Shown here one piece after another: positions 1 through 8,513 of a DNA stretch of 41,811 bases. How positions within the stretch are numbered: the stretch's first letter is position 1; each line of letters begins with the position of its first letter. The DNA lies in NCBI GenBank assembly GCA_947569245.1, contig CANORV010000004.1, forward strand, positions 1 to 41,811, written 5' to 3'. This stretch comes from an uncultured Mycoplasmatota bacterium. GTDB taxonomy: Bacteria > Bacillota_I > Bacilli_A > RF39 > UBA660. The position numbers and the translations under genes were made by a program. The notes under the pieces are model-generated. The model saw only the letters and a program-made list of their open reading frames with translations, was not told where the DNA came from and did not search any database.

Positions 1-9
1 ATTAACTAA

Positions 10-49
10 AAATAGTGTCGATGATTTACTCACCAACACTATTTATTAT
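10..49 (+). terminator. hairpin, possible terminator of the upstream gene
   Basis: Arms AAATAGTGT (10-18) and ACACTATTT (36-44) pair perfectly over 9 bp around a 17-nt loop, followed by a short T/A stretch. The T-tract is poor, so terminator function is only likely. The rest of 50-170 shows no gene. Confidence 0.4.
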
Positions 50-174
50 AGAACCTTGATAAGCTATTAATATAATGTTAGTTAAAAAGTAATAATTTGA
101 ACCTAGACAAATTAATTAACAATTAAAATATATAAAACCTATATATAAATTAGTTGAATTGAATTTCATAAGGG

Positions 175-203
175 TTGTTTTATTTTTGGAATTTGTTTAT
201 AAT
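175..203 (+). promoter_or_regulatory. vegetative promoter of ychF
   Basis: TTGTTT (175-180), a 17-bp spacer and TATAAT (198-203) fit a housekeeping sigma-A promoter. The expected start site leaves a leader of about 35 nt before ychF. Confidence 0.6.
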
Positions 204-247
204 AAAACATATAGGCCGATATTAAAATAAAAAGGAAGGTGAGAAAA

Positions 248-1348
248 ATGGGATTAACTGCAGGTATAGTAGGATTACCTAATGTAGGTAAGTCGACATT
301 ATTTAATGCAATAACAAAAAAAAATATTCTAGCAGCCAATTATCCATTTGCAACAATTGACCCTAATGTAGGTGTTGTAGTAGTGCCAGATGAAAGACTA
401 GTTAAGTTAGAAGAAATGTATCTTCCTCAAAAAACTATTCCAACATCAATAGAATTTACAGACATAGCAGGATTAGTAAAAGGTGCAAGTAAAGGAGAAG
501 GTTTAGGAAATCAATTTTTATCACATATTAGAAAAACAGATGCTATTATTGAAGTAGTAAGATGCTTTCAAGACAGTAATATCATTCATGTTGAAGGACA
601 AGTTGATCCAATAAGAGATATAGAAATAATTAATTTAGAATTAGTAATAGCGGACTTAGAAATAGTTGGAAACAGAATTGAAAAAATGCGTAAGAAAGCT
701 GAATCAAATAAGGACAAGGAAGCTTTAATGGAAATGGAAGCACTAAGTAAAGCCAAAGAAGCTCTTTTAAATAATATTCCACTTCGTTCAGTAGAATTTA
801 CAAAAGAAGAACAAAAAATATTGAAATCATATAGTTTTCTTACTATAAAACCAATAATATATCTTGCCAATATTAGTGAAGAAGAAGTATCATTAAAAGA
901 TAATGAGTTCGTAACTATGGTTAGAGAATATGCTGCTAAAGAACATTCTAAATGTGTAAAAATATGTGCCAAAGTTGAATCTGAATTAAGTGAGTTAAAT
1001 ATAGAAGATAAAGAAGATATGTTAGCTATACTAGGAATGGAAGAAAGTGGTTTAAATAGATTAATAACAGAAACATATGATTTACTGGGTTTAGAAACCT
1101 ATTTTACAGTTGGACCAGATGAATGTCGTGCATGGACATTTAAAAAGGGAATGAATGCTAAAGAATGTGCAGGTATTATTCATACAGACTTTGAACGTGG
1201 ATTTATTCGTGCAGAAGTAATATCATATAGAGACTTAATAGCGTGTGGAAGTGAACTTAAAGCCAAAGAAAATGGACGAGCACGATTAGAGGGAAAAGAC
1301 TATTTAATGCAAGATGGAGATATTTGTCATTTTAGATTCAATGTTTAA
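248..1348 (+). CDS. ychF: redox-regulated ATPase YchF (Obg-family P-loop NTPase)
   Basis: YchF is a ribosome-associated, ATP-preferring member of the Obg GTPase group. The P-loop GLPNVGKST lies near residue 10, the G3-like DIAGLVKGASKGEG near residue 68, and a TGS-like C-terminus (FTVGPDECRAWTFKKG) follows; the length, 366 aa, is the usual family length. An in-frame GTG at 239 exists, but ATG 248 is preferred: a Shine-Dalgarno GGAAGGTGA sits just upstream and the family begins with MGLTAGIVG. B. subtilis carries the same gene (yyaF) just upstream of rpsF-ssb-rpsR near oriC, matching the order here. Confidence 0.97.
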   Translation: MGLTAGIVGLPNVGKSTLFNAITKKNILAANYPFATIDPNVGVVVVPDERLVKLEEMYLPQKTIPTSIEFTDIAGLVKGASKGEGLGNQFLSHIRKTDAIIEVVRCFQDSNIIHVEGQVDPIRDIEIINLELVIADLEIVGNRIEKMRKKAESNKDKEALMEMEALSKAKEALLNNIPLRSVEFTKEEQKILKSYSFLTIKPIIYLANISEEEVSLKDNEFVTMVREYAAKEHSKCVKICAKVESELSELNIEDKEDMLAILGMEESGLNRLITETYDLLGLETYFTVGPDECRAWTFKKGMNAKECAGIIHTDFERGFIRAEVISYRDLIACGSELKAKENGRARLEGKDYLMQDGDICHFRFNV

Positions 1349-1419
1349 AAATTTATGATATAATAATAATGAATAATATAATAAAATTATATTAAAATAA
1401 TATTGAGAGGAGAATTTTT

Positions 1420-2064
1420 ATGAATAGCAAAGTCTTTTCCAAAGTATTCTTTTGGATGTTTATAGGACTAATAGTAACATTTGCAACAGGATTTACCTGT
1501 GCATCAAATATAGATGCTTTAGAGTTTATTTATGGAAGCAGCATTAATTACTTAATATTAATTGTCATAGAGTTAGGTTTAGCTGTATTCTTATCTGCAA
1601 GATTAAGCAAAATGAATGGAATAACAGCAAAATTGGTTTATATTCTATATACATTTTTTAGTGGAGTTACATTTTCATCAATATTTGTAATATATAAATT
1701 AGAATCAATTATGTGGATATTTTTAGCATCAGCATTACTATTCTTAATTTTTGCACTTATTGGTCATTTTACAAAAGTAGACTTGACAAAGTTTGGAACA
1801 ATGTTAGCAATGATTTTATTAGGTATAATAATATGTATGTTAATAAATATGTTTATAGGAAGTGAACAATTTGACATTATAATAAGTTGTTTCAGCATAG
1901 CAGTATTTTTAGGATATATTGCTTATGATATTCAAAAAATAAAAAAACTAGATGGAGAATATCCAGAAGAAAATTTGGCTGTTTATGGAGCTTTCCAATT
2001 ATACTTAGACTTTATTAATGTTTTATTAGACTTACTAAGATTATTTGGAAGTGAAAGAGATTAA
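1420..2064 (+). CDS. Bax inhibitor-1/YccA family membrane protein
   Basis: A 214-residue protein made almost entirely of hydrophobic segments (about seven predicted transmembrane helices). It ends in the pattern typical of this family: a YGAFQLYLDFINVLLDLLR helix followed by a short charged tail. Family members are implicated in calcium leak or membrane-protein quality control, but no bacterial role is certain. The start has a good Shine-Dalgarno (GAGAGGAG). The gene is apparently monocistronic, 71 bp after ychF, with its own hairpin terminator overlapping the stop codon. It does not belong to the conserved ychF-rpsF cluster of Bacillus. Confidence 0.85.
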   Translation: MNSKVFSKVFFWMFIGLIVTFATGFTCASNIDALEFIYGSSINYLILIVIELGLAVFLSARLSKMNGITAKLVYILYTFFSGVTFSSIFVIYKLESIMWIFLASALLFLIFALIGHFTKVDLTKFGTMLAMILLGIIICMLINMFIGSEQFDIIISCFSIAVFLGYIAYDIQKIKKLDGEYPEENLAVYGAFQLYLDFINVLLDLLRLFGSERD

Positions 2065-2101
2065 AAAGTTTTTAGACTAAAAAGGTTTAAAAACTTTTTT
2101 T
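2063..2101 (+). terminator. Rho-independent terminator of the Bax-inhibitor-like gene
   Basis: AAAAAGTTTTTA (2063-2074) pairs with the TAAAAACTTTTT strand at about 2088-2099, and the hairpin is followed by more T. The left arm overlaps the stop codon. Confidence 0.75.
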
Positions 2102-2120
2102 AATAAACAATAAAAAAATG

Positions 2121-2149
2121 TTTACAAAAATTTAAATATCTGTTATAGT
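2121..2149 (+). promoter_or_regulatory. promoter of the rpsF-ssb-rpsR operon
   Basis: TTTACA (2121-2126), a 17-bp spacer and TATAGT (2144-2149) with an upstream TG make a strong sigma-A-type promoter. Transcription would begin near 2156, directly at the hairpins of the rpsF leader. Confidence 0.8.
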
Positions 2150-2156
2150 ACAAAAA

Positions 2157-2189
2157 GAGTATTTAGGTACTCCTTGCCAAGAAATTGGC
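2157..2189 (+). promoter_or_regulatory. structured rpsF leader, candidate S6:S18 autoregulatory site
   Basis: Two adjacent hairpins lie between promoter and start codon: GAGTA/TACTC (2157-2161 with 2168-2172), and GCCAA-GAAA-TTGGC (2176-2189), which has a GAAA tetraloop. Leaders bound by the S6:S18 complex are known upstream of rpsF in many bacteria. I see the structure but cannot confirm a match to that RNA family. Confidence 0.45.
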
Positions 2190-2215
2190 CTTAAGTCCAA
2201 AAGGAGGTGTAGAAT

Positions 2216-2506
2216 ATGAAAAAATATGAAATTATGTTTATAGTTAGACCTGATTTAGATGAAGCAAGTATTAAGCAAGTTGCAGAAAATATGAAGTCAA
2301 CTATAGTAAATTTTGGTTCAAAAGTTACTGAAGTTAAAGAAATGGGTCAAAGAGAATTAGCATATGAAATAAACAAATACAAAAATGGTTATTATTTCTT
2401 ATTCAACGTTGAAGCAGAAGATGCTAATGCAATTAAAGAATTCGATCGTCTATCTTTAATTAGTGAAGACATAATTCGTCATTTAATTGTTAGAGTAGAA
2501 GACTAA
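2216..2506 (+). CDS. rpsF: 30S ribosomal protein bS6
   Basis: S6 of the 30S platform, which pairs with S18 (rpsR, two genes downstream). The 96-residue protein starts MKKYEIMFIVRPDLDE, the usual S6 beginning, and contains MGQRELAYEINKYKNGYYF, the conserved central strand-helix region. A strong AAAAGGAGGTG ribosome binding site precedes the start. It is the first gene of a compact rpsF-ssb-rpsR operon with 16-bp and 15-bp gaps, an order conserved across Firmicutes. Confidence 0.98.
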   Translation: MKKYEIMFIVRPDLDEASIKQVAENMKSTIVNFGSKVTEVKEMGQRELAYEINKYKNGYYFLFNVEAEDANAIKEFDRLSLISEDIIRHLIVRVED

Positions 2507-2522
2507 GAAAAGAGGTAATAGC

Positions 2523-3017
2523 ATGAATAAAGTATTTTTAATTGGAAGACTAACAAGAGATCCAGAATTAAGATACACAAGCAATCAAATAGCAAGTGCA
2601 ACATTCTCAATAGCAGTAAATAGAACATTTGCTAATCAAAATGGAGAAAGAGAAGCTGACTACATAAATATCGTTGTATGGAGAAAACAAGCCGAAAATG
2701 TTAAACAATATTTAACTAAAGGTAGCCAAGTAGCAATAGATGGAAGAATACAAACAAGAACATATGATGCTCAAGATGGAACAAAAAGATATGTTACTGA
2801 AGTAGTAGCAGATAATGTTCAATTCTTAGATACAAAATCATCAAGAGCAACTAATAATGATTTTCAACAACCAGGTATGCAACCAGCATTTAATGATAAT
2901 GCTACACCATATGATTTTTCATCACAACCTGACATGGGTGGGTCAGATATAAGCTCAGATCCATTTAAAGACTTTGGTTCAAATATAGAAATAGGTGACG
3001 ATGACTTACCATTCTAG
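2523..3017 (+). CDS. ssb: single-stranded DNA-binding protein
   Basis: SSB coats single-stranded DNA during replication, repair and recombination. The N-terminal OB fold (residues 1-105) starts MNKVFLIGRLTRDPELRYT and contains the conserved FANQNGEREADYINIVVWRK. A flexible Gln/Asn/Asp-rich linker follows. The acidic C-terminal tip DDDLPF is the docking peptide for partner proteins. At 164 residues it has normal Bacilli length. It sits between rpsF and rpsR in the usual operon. Confidence 0.98.
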   Translation: MNKVFLIGRLTRDPELRYTSNQIASATFSIAVNRTFANQNGEREADYINIVVWRKQAENVKQYLTKGSQVAIDGRIQTRTYDAQDGTKRYVTEVVADNVQFLDTKSSRATNNDFQQPGMQPAFNDNATPYDFSSQPDMGGSDISSDPFKDFGSNIEIGDDDLPF

Positions 3018-3032
3018 GAAGGAGAGTTAAAA

Positions 3033-3251
3033 ATGGCAGAAGGATTTTATAGAAAAAAGAAAAAAGTTTGTTACATGTGTACAGGAAAAAATATCGATTA
3101 CAAAGATGTAGAAACTTTAAGAAGATATATAAATGAAAAAGGTAAAATATTACCAAGACGAATTACAGGAGCTTGTGCAAGACATCAAAGATATATTGCT
3201 GAACAAATTAAAAGAGCTCGTGCAATTGCTTTATTACCTTATACAAAATAA
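3033..3251 (+). CDS. rpsR: 30S ribosomal protein bS18
   Basis: S18 binds S6 on the small-subunit platform. The 72-residue protein has the family motifs [20 protein letters not shown] and [15 protein letters not shown]. The CxxC near the N-terminus is present (C14, C17), indicating a zinc-type paralogue. A clear GGAAGGAGAG binding site precedes the ATG. It ends the rpsF-ssb-rpsR operon and is followed by a terminator. Confidence 0.98.
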   Translation: MAEGFYRKKKKVCYMCTGKNIDYKDVETLRRYINEKGKILPRRITGACARHQRYIAEQIKRARAIALLPYTK

Positions 3252-3252
3252 A

Positions 3253-3280
3253 AATAGACCAAGATTGGTTTATTTTTTTA
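3253..3280 (+). terminator. terminator of the rpsF-ssb-rpsR operon
   Basis: AATAGACC (3253-3260) pairs with GGTTTATT (3267-3274, one G-U pair) around AAGATT, followed by a T run to 3279. Confidence 0.8.
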
Positions 3281-3379
3281 TTATATATAAATATGTTAAG
3301 TAGAAATATACTATACATACACATCATCAAATACTTAAATCTAAGTTTATTTTTCATTTAATAATTAACAAAAATAGTG

Positions 3380-3385
3380 TATAAT
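3380..3385 (+). promoter_or_regulatory. probable -10 element of the DHH-rplI-dnaB operon
   Basis: TATAAT preceded by TG lies 35 bp before the DHH gene; the -35 region is weak (TTTAAT at 17 bp). No gene is visible between the rpsR terminator and this site. Confidence 0.45.
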
Positions 3386-3420
3386 TAATGTGGAGGGGGA
3401 TTGTTTAGAAAGGAGATTAA

Positions 3421-4395
3421 ATGAATATATTAGAAAAGAAAAAAAATTTAATGAAATGTATTAAAGATAATAACAATATATTCATTATGGGTCATAAAGG
3501 ATTAGACCTTGATGCTTTAGGTAGCTCACTTGGCATGTATGAAATATTATCAAATAAAAAGAAAAATTGTTTTTTAGTAATAGATGATAAAGAATATGAA
3601 TTAGGAGTATCAAAAGTAATTGAAAAAGTAAAAAATAAAGTAAAGATTATTTCCAGTGACGATGTAAATCGAAATAAATGTGGAAAAGATTTACTTTTAG
3701 TTTTAGATTGCAATAAACCATACTTATTCCAAAGTGAGAAAATAGTTTCCTTATTTGATAATATCATCATAATAGATCATCATAAAACAAACAGTCAAAC
3801 ATTAAAAGAAAGTCTTTTAATAGTAGATACAGAAGCATCTAGTACTTGTGAAATGATTACAGAGCTAGTATACTATTATGATATAAAGTTAAGTGATAAA
3901 ACAAGTACTATAATTTTATCAGGAATAGTTTTAGATACAAATAATTTCGTCCTAAAAACAACCTCTAAAACATACTTAGCAGCATATTATTTAACAACAC
4001 AAGGTGCATCACCAAGAGAAGTTCAATACTTACTAAAACAAGATATTGAAGACTATAAGATAAGACAAAAAGTTATAACAGATATTGAGGTTATAAACAA
4101 AACAAAAGCTCTATCTGTAGGAAGTCAAAAAGTTAGATATCGTAAAGAAGAACTTGCCAAAATAGCAGATACGCTACTACAATTTAATAATATTGAATCC
4201 TCATTTGTAATAGGAAAAATAGATGAAAACACAGTAGGGCTAAGTGCTAGAAGTATAGGAAGTATAAATGTTAGTAAAATAGCAGAATATTTTGGTGGTG
4301 GTGGAGATAACCATGAAGCTGCAGCTCAAATAAAAGATAGAAGCCTACAAGACATAGAAGAAGAACTAAAAAAAATTATATCAACATCAACATAA
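3421..4395 (+). CDS. DHH/DHHA1 phosphodiesterase, GdpP-like but without the N-terminal half
   Basis: The predicted role is hydrolysis of cyclic di-AMP or a related nucleotide. DHH motifs are visible in order: HKGLDLDALGS (about 25-35), LLLVLDCN (about 95-102), DHHKT (about 119-123) and LDTNNF (about 171-176). The C-terminal DHHA1 part runs VGLSARSIGSINVSKIAEYFGGGG, very like GdpP. Position immediately before rplI and dnaB is the classical gdpP (yybT) locus. B. subtilis GdpP is about 659 aa with two transmembrane helices, a PAS and a degenerate GGDEF domain. Here only the catalytic 324 aa remain, with no membrane helix and no room upstream for the missing part. The usual GGGGH is GGGGDNH here. 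A standalone NrnA/DhhP-type enzyme is the alternative. Confidence 0.85.
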   Translation: MNILEKKKNLMKCIKDNNNIFIMGHKGLDLDALGSSLGMYEILSNKKKNCFLVIDDKEYELGVSKVIEKVKNKVKIISSDDVNRNKCGKDLLLVLDCNKPYLFQSEKIVSLFDNIIIIDHHKTNSQTLKESLLIVDTEASSTCEMITELVYYYDIKLSDKTSTIILSGIVLDTNNFVLKTTSKTYLAAYYLTTQGASPREVQYLLKQDIEDYKIRQKVITDIEVINKTKALSVGSQKVRYRKEELAKIADTLLQFNNIESSFVIGKIDENTVGLSARSIGSINVSKIAEYFGGGGDNHEAAAQIKDRSLQDIEEELKKIISTST

Positions 4396-4407
4396 GGAGA
4401 TGATAAA

Positions 4408-4848
4408 ATGAAAGTTATATTTATAAAAGATTTGAAAAATCAAGGAAAAAAAGGAGAAGTTAAAATAGTAAAAGATGGATATGCCGAAAATTTTTTGATC
4501 AAAAAAGGATATGCAGTCCAAGTTACAGAAGAATCCTTAAGAAAACTTGAAGATTCAAAAAGAAAGGAAAAACAAGAAATACTTAAAAATACCAAAGAAG
4601 CCGAAGAAGAAAAAGTAAAACTAGAAAAGATTATTTTATCATTTAAAGTAAAAACGGGAGAATATGACAAAGTATTCGGTAGTATAAGTCCAAAACAAAT
4701 AAAAGAAGAATTATCTAAGAAGGGATATAAATTAGATAAAAAACAAATTTTATTAGACAGTAATATTTCTTCTTTAGGTTTTCACAATGTAAAAATAAGA
4801 TTATATAAAGAAGTAATTGCAACAATAAAAATAGAATTAACTAAATAA
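4408..4848 (+). CDS. rplI: 50S ribosomal protein bL9
   Basis: L9 is the elongated protein at the base of the L1 stalk. The N-terminal domain, [19 protein letters not shown] then [15 protein letters not shown], is the conserved rRNA-binding signature. A long charged connecting helix (residues 50-75) leads to the C-terminal domain containing [14 protein letters not shown]. Length 146 is normal. It lies 12 bp after the DHH gene and 12 bp before dnaB, one transcription unit in the gdpP-rplI-dnaB order. Confidence 0.97.
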   Translation: MKVIFIKDLKNQGKKGEVKIVKDGYAENFLIKKGYAVQVTEESLRKLEDSKRKEKQEILKNTKEAEEEKVKLEKIILSFKVKTGEYDKVFGSISPKQIKEELSKKGYKLDKKQILLDSNISSLGFHNVKIRLYKEVIATIKIELTK

Positions 4849-4860
4849 AGGAGCGGTACA

Positions 4861-6219
4861 ATGCAAGTTAAGAATATACCAAATGACATAATAGCAGAAC
4901 AATCTGTACTTGGATCTATGTTTTTAACCAAATATGCTTTAGATAGAGCTTGTGAATCATTAAAAGAAGAATCTTTCTATTTAAATAGTCATCAAAAAAT
5001 ATTTAAAACAATAAAAGAAATAGCTGACAAAAAAATTCCACTAGATTTAACAATTCTAACATCAGAATTAAAACAAAAAAATATACTAGATGAGGTTGGA
5101 GGTGTTGAATACCTAACAGAAATATTAGATTCTGTTCCAACAGCAGCAAATATTGACTCGTATATTCAAATAGTAGAAGAAATGTCAATGAGACGAGATT
5201 TAATAGAAACAGCAACGAATATAGCTACATTAGGATATAGTGGAGAAGGAACCATAAATGAAAATTTAGATGAAGCAGAAAAAAAGATTTTAGGAATTTC
5301 TAAAAGACGAAAATCAAGTGAATTTAGAACAATTAGAGATGTCTTAAATAAAGCTCAAAAAGACCTACTAAAATTATCTGAAACCCGAGGAGAAATAACT
5401 GGACTTTCAACAGGATGGTATGATATAGACAAAGTGACATCTGGACTTCATGAAAATGAGCTAATAATAATTGCAGCACGTCCAGCAATGGGAAAAACAG
5501 CTTTTGTTTTAAATTTAGCAACTCATATAGCTATGAATAACACTAAAGCTGTAGCATTATTTAACCTAGAAATGGGTGCTGAACAATTAGCAATGCGTAT
5601 GTTATCATCACTTGGGCAAATTGAAGGAAACAAATTGAGAACTGGAAACTTATTGAATAATGACTGGAAAAGAATAAACGAAGCAGTAAGTCAATTATCA
5701 GAAGCCAATTTATACATTGATGATACTCCAGGTATCACAATAGGTGAAATAAGATCAAAGTGTCGTAGATTAGCAAGTAGTGAAAACGGATTAGGAATTG
5801 TTATAATCGACTACCTACAGCTTATCTCTGGTGGAAAGGGATATGGATCAAACCGTCAACAAGAAGTATCAGATATATCACGTTCATTAAAAACAATGGC
5901 TATGGAATTACATATTCCAGTAATTGCTATAGCCCAATTATCACGTTCAGTAGAAGGTCGTGAAGAAAAAAGACCAATCATGAGTGACTTACGTGAATCA
6001 GGTTCAATTGAACAAGATGCCGATATAGTATCATTCCTATATCGTGATGATTATTATAATAAAGAAGCAAGAACAGATGATAATACTAGTATAAGTGAAT
6101 TTATAATAGGAAAACATCGTAGTGGACCAACTACTACAATCGAACTATTATTTAAAAAGGACACTTCGACATTTTTAAGTTATAGAAAAGGACCAAAAGA
6201 AGGTGAACAAAATGGATAA
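4861..6219 (+). CDS. dnaB: replicative DNA helicase
   Basis: The hexameric helicase that unwinds DNA at the replication fork (called DnaC in B. subtilis). The N-terminal domain begins MQVKNIPNDIIAEQSVLGSM. The RecA-like C-terminal ATPase has Walker A AARPAMGKTAF (about 206-216), Walker B IVIIDYLQLI (about 315-324), and the downstream ELHIPVIAIAQLSRSVE and SDLRESGSIEQDADIV motifs. Length 452 is normal and no intein is present. The 3' end overlaps the start of the next gene by 8 bp. Confidence 0.98.
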   Translation: MQVKNIPNDIIAEQSVLGSMFLTKYALDRACESLKEESFYLNSHQKIFKTIKEIADKKIPLDLTILTSELKQKNILDEVGGVEYLTEILDSVPTAANIDSYIQIVEEMSMRRDLIETATNIATLGYSGEGTINENLDEAEKKILGISKRRKSSEFRTIRDVLNKAQKDLLKLSETRGEITGLSTGWYDIDKVTSGLHENELIIIAARPAMGKTAFVLNLATHIAMNNTKAVALFNLEMGAEQLAMRMLSSLGQIEGNKLRTGNLLNNDWKRINEAVSQLSEANLYIDDTPGITIGEIRSKCRRLASSENGLGIVIIDYLQLISGGKGYGSNRQQEVSDISRSLKTMAMELHIPVIAIAQLSRSVEGREEKRPIMSDLRESGSIEQDADIVSFLYRDDYYNKEARTDDNTSISEFIIGKHRSGPTTTIELLFKKDTSTFLSYRKGPKEGEQNG

Positions 6220-7750
6220 AAAAAGTTTTTTTTCATCGATTATAGCTGCTATATTATCTGGTATACTTATATTTATAAGTCCAGAAACAAATGAAATAAA
6301 GGACCCAAATATAACAAATAAAAAGATAAACACAAATTTAAAACAGGTTTATAGAGTATATCTAGAAGGAAAATCCCTTGGTTTAATAAAATCTAAAGAT
6401 GAATTAGAAAATTATATTGACCAAGAACAATCAATCATAAAAGAAAAATATAATGTAAACAAAGTTTTTGCTCCAAATGATTTAAATATCAAAAGAGAAT
6501 ATACATATAGTGACGAAATATCATCAGCAAAATATATTTATTCCAAGATAAAATCTATTAAAGGAATTGAATCCTTCACAATAGATGGATTTAAAGTAAC
6601 AATTGAAGGAATAGAAGAAACAACAGAAGATGGTACAATTGAAGGAAAAAATCAAAGTATCTATGTTTTAGACAGAAAAGTTTTCGAAGATGCAGCACAA
6701 AAAACTATTACATCGTTTGTATCCTTAGACGAATACGAATCATTTCTAGAAGGTACACAGGATGAGATCAAAGACACTGGTAAAGTAATTGAAGATTTAT
6801 ATATAAAAAATACTATCAAAATTACAAAAGAAAAAATACCAACAGGTGCTAAAATATTTACTGATGTAGAAACATTAAGCAAGTATTTACTATTTGGAAC
6901 AACATCTAATCTTAATACATATACAGTAAAAAGTGGAGATACTATAGCTAAAGTTTCAAATGATAACAAAATGTCCCCAGAAGAATTCTTAATAGCCAAT
7001 ACATCATTTAATTCTGTTGATGCCTTACTATTTGAAGGACAGCAAGTAACAGTTGGAGTTATTACTCCACAATTTAAAGTTGTTGAGGAAGATTATGTCG
7101 TTGAAAAAAAAGTTGTAACATATAATACAACCTATGAATCCGATCCTGATAGATTTGTAGGATACGAACAAGTAAAACAAGAAGGTCAAGATGGTTTACA
7201 GAAAGTAACTTCAAAAATTCAAAAAGAAAACGGTGAAATAGTTGCAACTAGCATTGAAGGAACACCAGAAGAAATCAAACCAACTATTGATAGAATTATT
7301 GTTCGTGGAACCAAAAATTATACGAATACTTCAGCAAATGGTACACCACCACCAATTGGACAATGGGTGTTCCCAGCACAAAAACCATATACAATTAACA
7401 GTCCATATGGATGGCGTTGGGGAAAACTACACGGTGGAATCGATATTGGAAATGGATATGGTACAGACATATACTCAGCAAATAATGGACTTGTTACTAA
7501 ATCAGCATACAATGGAACAAATGGACATTATATTGTAATAAAACATGAAAATAATTTATATACTATGTATGGTCACATGGCTTCACGTACAGTAGCAGCA
7601 GGTCAGACTGTCTATGCCGGTGATAAAATAGGTACTATGGGTAAAAGTGGATTTGCAACAGGAGTACATTTACATTTTGGTTTATTTGTAGGAGATCCAT
7701 ACGGTGTTGGATTCCATACAATAAATCCAAATACATACTTAAGATATTAA
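6212..7750 (+). CDS. LysM-G5-M23 cell-wall endopeptidase
   Basis: A secreted or membrane-anchored zinc endopeptidase likely to cut peptidoglycan cross-bridges. An N-terminal hydrophobic segment (FFSSIIAAILSGILIFI) acts as signal or anchor. A LysM module follows around residues 232-280 (YTVKSGDTIAKVS), then a G5-type domain (about 285-370). The M23 domain closes the protein, with HGGIDIG and HLHFG supplying the zinc ligands, so it looks active. ATG 6212 is preferred over GTG 6203 because the Shine-Dalgarno GAAGGTG overlaps the GTG. The gene overlaps dnaB by 8 bp and touches walJ, so all are probably co-transcribed. Confidence 0.9.
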   Translation: MDKKSFFSSIIAAILSGILIFISPETNEIKDPNITNKKINTNLKQVYRVYLEGKSLGLIKSKDELENYIDQEQSIIKEKYNVNKVFAPNDLNIKREYTYSDEISSAKYIYSKIKSIKGIESFTIDGFKVTIEGIEETTEDGTIEGKNQSIYVLDRKVFEDAAQKTITSFVSLDEYESFLEGTQDEIKDTGKVIEDLYIKNTIKITKEKIPTGAKIFTDVETLSKYLLFGTTSNLNTYTVKSGDTIAKVSNDNKMSPEEFLIANTSFNSVDALLFEGQQVTVGVITPQFKVVEEDYVVEKKVVTYNTTYESDPDRFVGYEQVKQEGQDGLQKVTSKIQKENGEIVATSIEGTPEEIKPTIDRIIVRGTKNYTNTSANGTPPPIGQWVFPAQKPYTINSPYGWRWGKLHGGIDIGNGYGTDIYSANNGLVTKSAYNGTNGHYIVIKHENNLYTMYGHMASRTVAAGQTVYAGDKIGTMGKSGFATGVHLHFGLFVGDPYGVGFHTINPNTYLRY

Positions 7751-7751
7751 T

Positions 7752-8513
7752 ATGAAATTAAAAGTATTAGCAAGTGGTTCAAAAGGAAACTCATCACTAC
7801 TTATAACCAAAGAAGCCAAAATAATTATTGACTTAGGAATGAGTTATCCTTATATATCAAGTAAATTATTTGAAGAAAATATTGACCCTAAAAGTATAAA
7901 CGCTATATTTATAACCCATACTCATAGTGACCATATAAAAGGATTAAAACAATTTGTAAAAAGGAACAACACATTAGTATATGTACCATTAAAAATGGCA
8001 GAAGAATTAATAGAAATTATTCCTCAAAACAACATTAGAATAATAGAAGAAGAATTTATATTAAAAGATTTAGAAATTACAATAATTCATACATCACACG
8101 ATGCAGTTGCATCTTGTGGTTACATTTTAAATAATAATCAAAAAAGCATTGTTTATATTACTGACACTGGATATATAAATAGAAAATATCTGAAAAAATT
8201 AGAAAATAAAAATATATATTACATAGAAAGTAATCATGATGAAGAAATGCTTATGAATGGACCATATCCATATTTGATAAAACAAAGAATTTTATCAGAT
8301 GAAGGACACTTATCTAATAAAAGAACAGCAAGCTACCTAAAAAAAATAGTTGGAACTAAAACAAAATATATTATTTTAGCTCACTTAAGTGAAAAAAATA
8401 ATACAGAAGAACTGGCTTATAATACCACAAAAGAGGCTATGGATGATATCAACTATCAGGAATCTATTTTAATAACCAAACAAAATGAAGCTTTAGAAAT
8501 GGTTGAAGTATAA
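7752..8513 (+). CDS. walJ: metallo-beta-lactamase-fold hydrolase WalJ (YycJ)
   Basis: An MBL-fold protein of the YycJ/WalJ family, linked in Bacilli to the WalRK cell-wall signalling operon and to coordination of division with replication. It starts MKLKVLASGSKGNSSLL, typical of the family, and carries the metal-binding motif THTHSDH (about 56-62), a later HTSHDA and the terminal AHLSEKNN. Length 253 is close to the usual 264. No walR, walK, walH or walI is in the window; the gene has moved behind the M23 peptidase. Its stop overlaps the rlmH start (TAATG). Confidence 0.88.
   Translation: MKLKVLASGSKGNSSLLITKEAKIIIDLGMSYPYISSKLFEENIDPKSINAIFITHTHSDHIKGLKQFVKRNNTLVYVPLKMAEELIEIIPQNNIRIIEEEFILKDLEITIIHTSHDAVASCGYILNNNQKSIVYITDTGYINRKYLKKLENKNIYYIESNHDEEMLMNGPYPYLIKQRILSDEGHLSNKRTASYLKKIVGTKTKYIILAHLSEKNNTEELAYNTTKEAMDDINYQESILITKQNEALEMVEV

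Noticed and set aside
586-972. 128-codon open frame on the minus strand inside ychF
   Set aside because: It is a shadow: no binding site, low-complexity product, and ychF on the other strand is certain.
6203-6211. GTG start of the M23 peptidase
   Set aside because: It overlaps the only Shine-Dalgarno; ATG 6212 is properly spaced.
7242-7538. 98-codon + frame within the M23 peptidase gene
   Set aside because: Out of frame with intact G5/M23 domains and without a binding site.
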